Under the pieces are notes generated by a model. The model was not told the origin of the DNA. It did not search any database and saw only the letters and a list, made by a program, of their open reading frames with translations. This document shows, piece by piece, positions 6,026 through 6,934 of a stretch of 6,934 nt of DNA. Origin of the DNA: Candidatus Altimarinota bacterium (GTDB taxonomy: Bacteria; Patescibacteriota; Gracilibacteria; BD1-5; UBA2023); NCBI GenBank assembly GCA_947373235.1, contig CANBWW010000049.1:1-6934 (forward strand), given 5' to 3'. Each line of letters begins with the position of its first letter. Position 1 is the first letter of the stretch. The position numbers and the translations under genes were made by a program.

Positions 6026-6868
6026 ATGATTTTTGATACGCATTCACATTGTTATTGGGATACGATCTTGCCTCGTATCGATGAGATTATAGAAAATATG
6101 CGTGAAAAATGAATAATGAAAGCTGTACAGATCGGTTGTGACATAGAAAGTTCTCATAAAGCGATTGCACTGGCCCATAGATTTCCTGACATTTTTTATG
6201 CAACGGTTGGATTTCATCCAGAAGAAGCTCAGGATTTTATTTTTGATTCTGATATTCTCGATACTTTCGAAAAAATGATCCAAGAAAATCGTGATTCCGT
6301 AAAGGCGATCTGAGAAACGGGATTCGATTTTCACTATATCGATGGAACCGATGGTGGAAAAAGAAAGGCTGATCTCGAAAACCTTTCTGAAAAGGCAAAA
6401 TCTCAGATAGAAAATCAAAAAAAATGGTGGATCGAACAATGGAAACTTGCACATAAATATGATCTTCCACTCGTTATTCACACTCGTGATGCAGGAGAAG
6501 CGACATTAGAATTTATGAAAGAAAATCATATCAACCGATGTGTGATGCATTGTTTTTCTGAAGATATTGATTTTGCTCAGGAGCTTCTCGAATTTTCTGA
6601 TGAGATTTATTTTTCTTTTTCGGGAATTCTGACCTATAAAAGTGCTCAGAAAATCCAAGAAACTGCCAAAAATATCTCTCTCCATCGTATTCTTATTGAG
6701 ACTGATGCACCTTTCCTTGCTCCACAAGCAGTCCGTGGAACCGTGAATGAACCTGCAAATACGAGATATACTCTCGATAAACTCATAGAACTTAGATCTG
6801 AGTCAGCTCAAGAAATAGAGAAGCAAGTCTATGAAAACTCTCTCAGGTTTTATGGACTCGTAAATTAG
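6026..6868 (+). CDS. tatD: TatD family metal-dependent deoxyribonuclease
   Basis: TatD enzymes are amidohydrolase-fold nucleases with 3'-5' exonuclease activity, linked to DNA quality control. All metal-ligand positions of the family are visible in the 280-residue product: H6 and H8 in DTHSH, E97 in GETG, H152 in VIHTRDA, H175 in MHCFS and D227 in ETDAPFL, plus GFHPEEA at 62-68. G96, in the canonical A-I-G-E-x-G, is encoded by UGA (6311-6313), as is G29 (6110-6112); a stop reading would split the gene into three. Residues about 104-128 form a charged, helical insertion of some 15-20 residues after strand 4 compared with E. coli TatD. The ATG at 6026 lies four bases after the preceding stop, without a Shine-Dalgarno sequence. 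Linkage to tmk and holB is a known tatD context. The TAG stop overlaps the stop of the converging gene. Confidence 0.93.
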
Positions 6869-6934
6869 ACTTTCACGAGTCTTTTCTGTAATTCCTCAAA
6901 CTGTTCTATCTGTCTATCGAGACGGATTTTTTGT
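6865..6934 (-). CDS. C-terminal end of a coiled-coil protein (partial)
   Basis: Only the last 22 codons are present, ending with TAA at 6867-6865. They encode a charged amphipathic helix (RLDRQIEQFEELQKRL) with leucine, isoleucine and phenylalanine at heptad-like spacing, suggesting a coiled coil. The stop codon overlaps the tatD TAG by two bases (TTAG at 6865-6868), and no terminator separates the convergent genes. The identity cannot be judged from this much. Confidence 0.5.
   Translation of the reverse strand, partial: QKIRLDRQIEQFEELQKRLVKV

Noticed and set aside
6044..6481. Minus-strand ORF of 145 codons
   Set aside because: It is antisense to tatD, which is intact once UGA is read as Gly.
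1..6868. Pseudogene-rich region, or UGA as tryptophan or selenocysteine
   Set aside because: UGA positions match conserved Gly sites (LLGH, AIGETG, GKGGK), Trp is encoded by UGG, and the genes carry far too many UGA codons for selenocysteine or random decay with otherwise intact motifs.

Overview
The window is AT-rich bacterial DNA that must be read with UGA as glycine (genetic code 25). Under the standard code most of its genes look broken. With UGA = Gly, nine long reading frames become continuous and contain 33 in-frame UGA codons by my count. Several of these fall where a protein family requires glycine: the G of the LLGH motif in the tyrosine recombinase, the G of AIGETG in TatD, and the second G of the recombinase GKGGK turn. 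UGG still encodes tryptophan (for example the WW pair in TatD), so UGA is not Trp. This code is known from the Patescibacteria/CPR lineages Absconditabacteria (SR1) and Gracilibacteria (BD1-5), and the window very probably comes from one of them. I cannot tell which.

Layout. Positions 1-164 (+) hold the 3' end of radA, ended by a hairpin terminator shared with the convergent gene. A minus-strand block follows, running right to left. It contains xer (tyrosine recombinase, 1276-2325), a 39-residue hydrophobic peptide (1150-1269), recX (574-1143), and a separate 114-residue gene with its own promoter (175-519). To the right, with its own terminator, is a minus-strand pair of divergent thymidylate-kinase-family paralogues (2387-3163 and 3203-3985) behind a good promoter at 4008-4036. 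After a 295-base non-coding gap comes a short DNA polymerase III delta-prime subunit, holB (4281-4943, minus). Two plus-strand genes diverge from holB: an unrecognised membrane-anchored protein (5002-6021) and tatD (6026-6868). The last 70 bases are the 3' end of a minus-strand coiled-coil gene whose stop codon overlaps the tatD stop.

Two functional neighbourhoods are visible. The left one concerns recombination (RadA, RecX, Xer). The right one is the tmk-holB-tatD association known from many bacteria, here rearranged so that tatD diverges, with tmk duplicated and a membrane protein inserted before tatD. None of the starts has a recognisable Shine-Dalgarno sequence, and the xer promoter places TATAAT only six bases before the ATG, which suggests leaderless or SD-independent initiation. 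I see no tRNA, rRNA, insertion sequence or CRISPR array.
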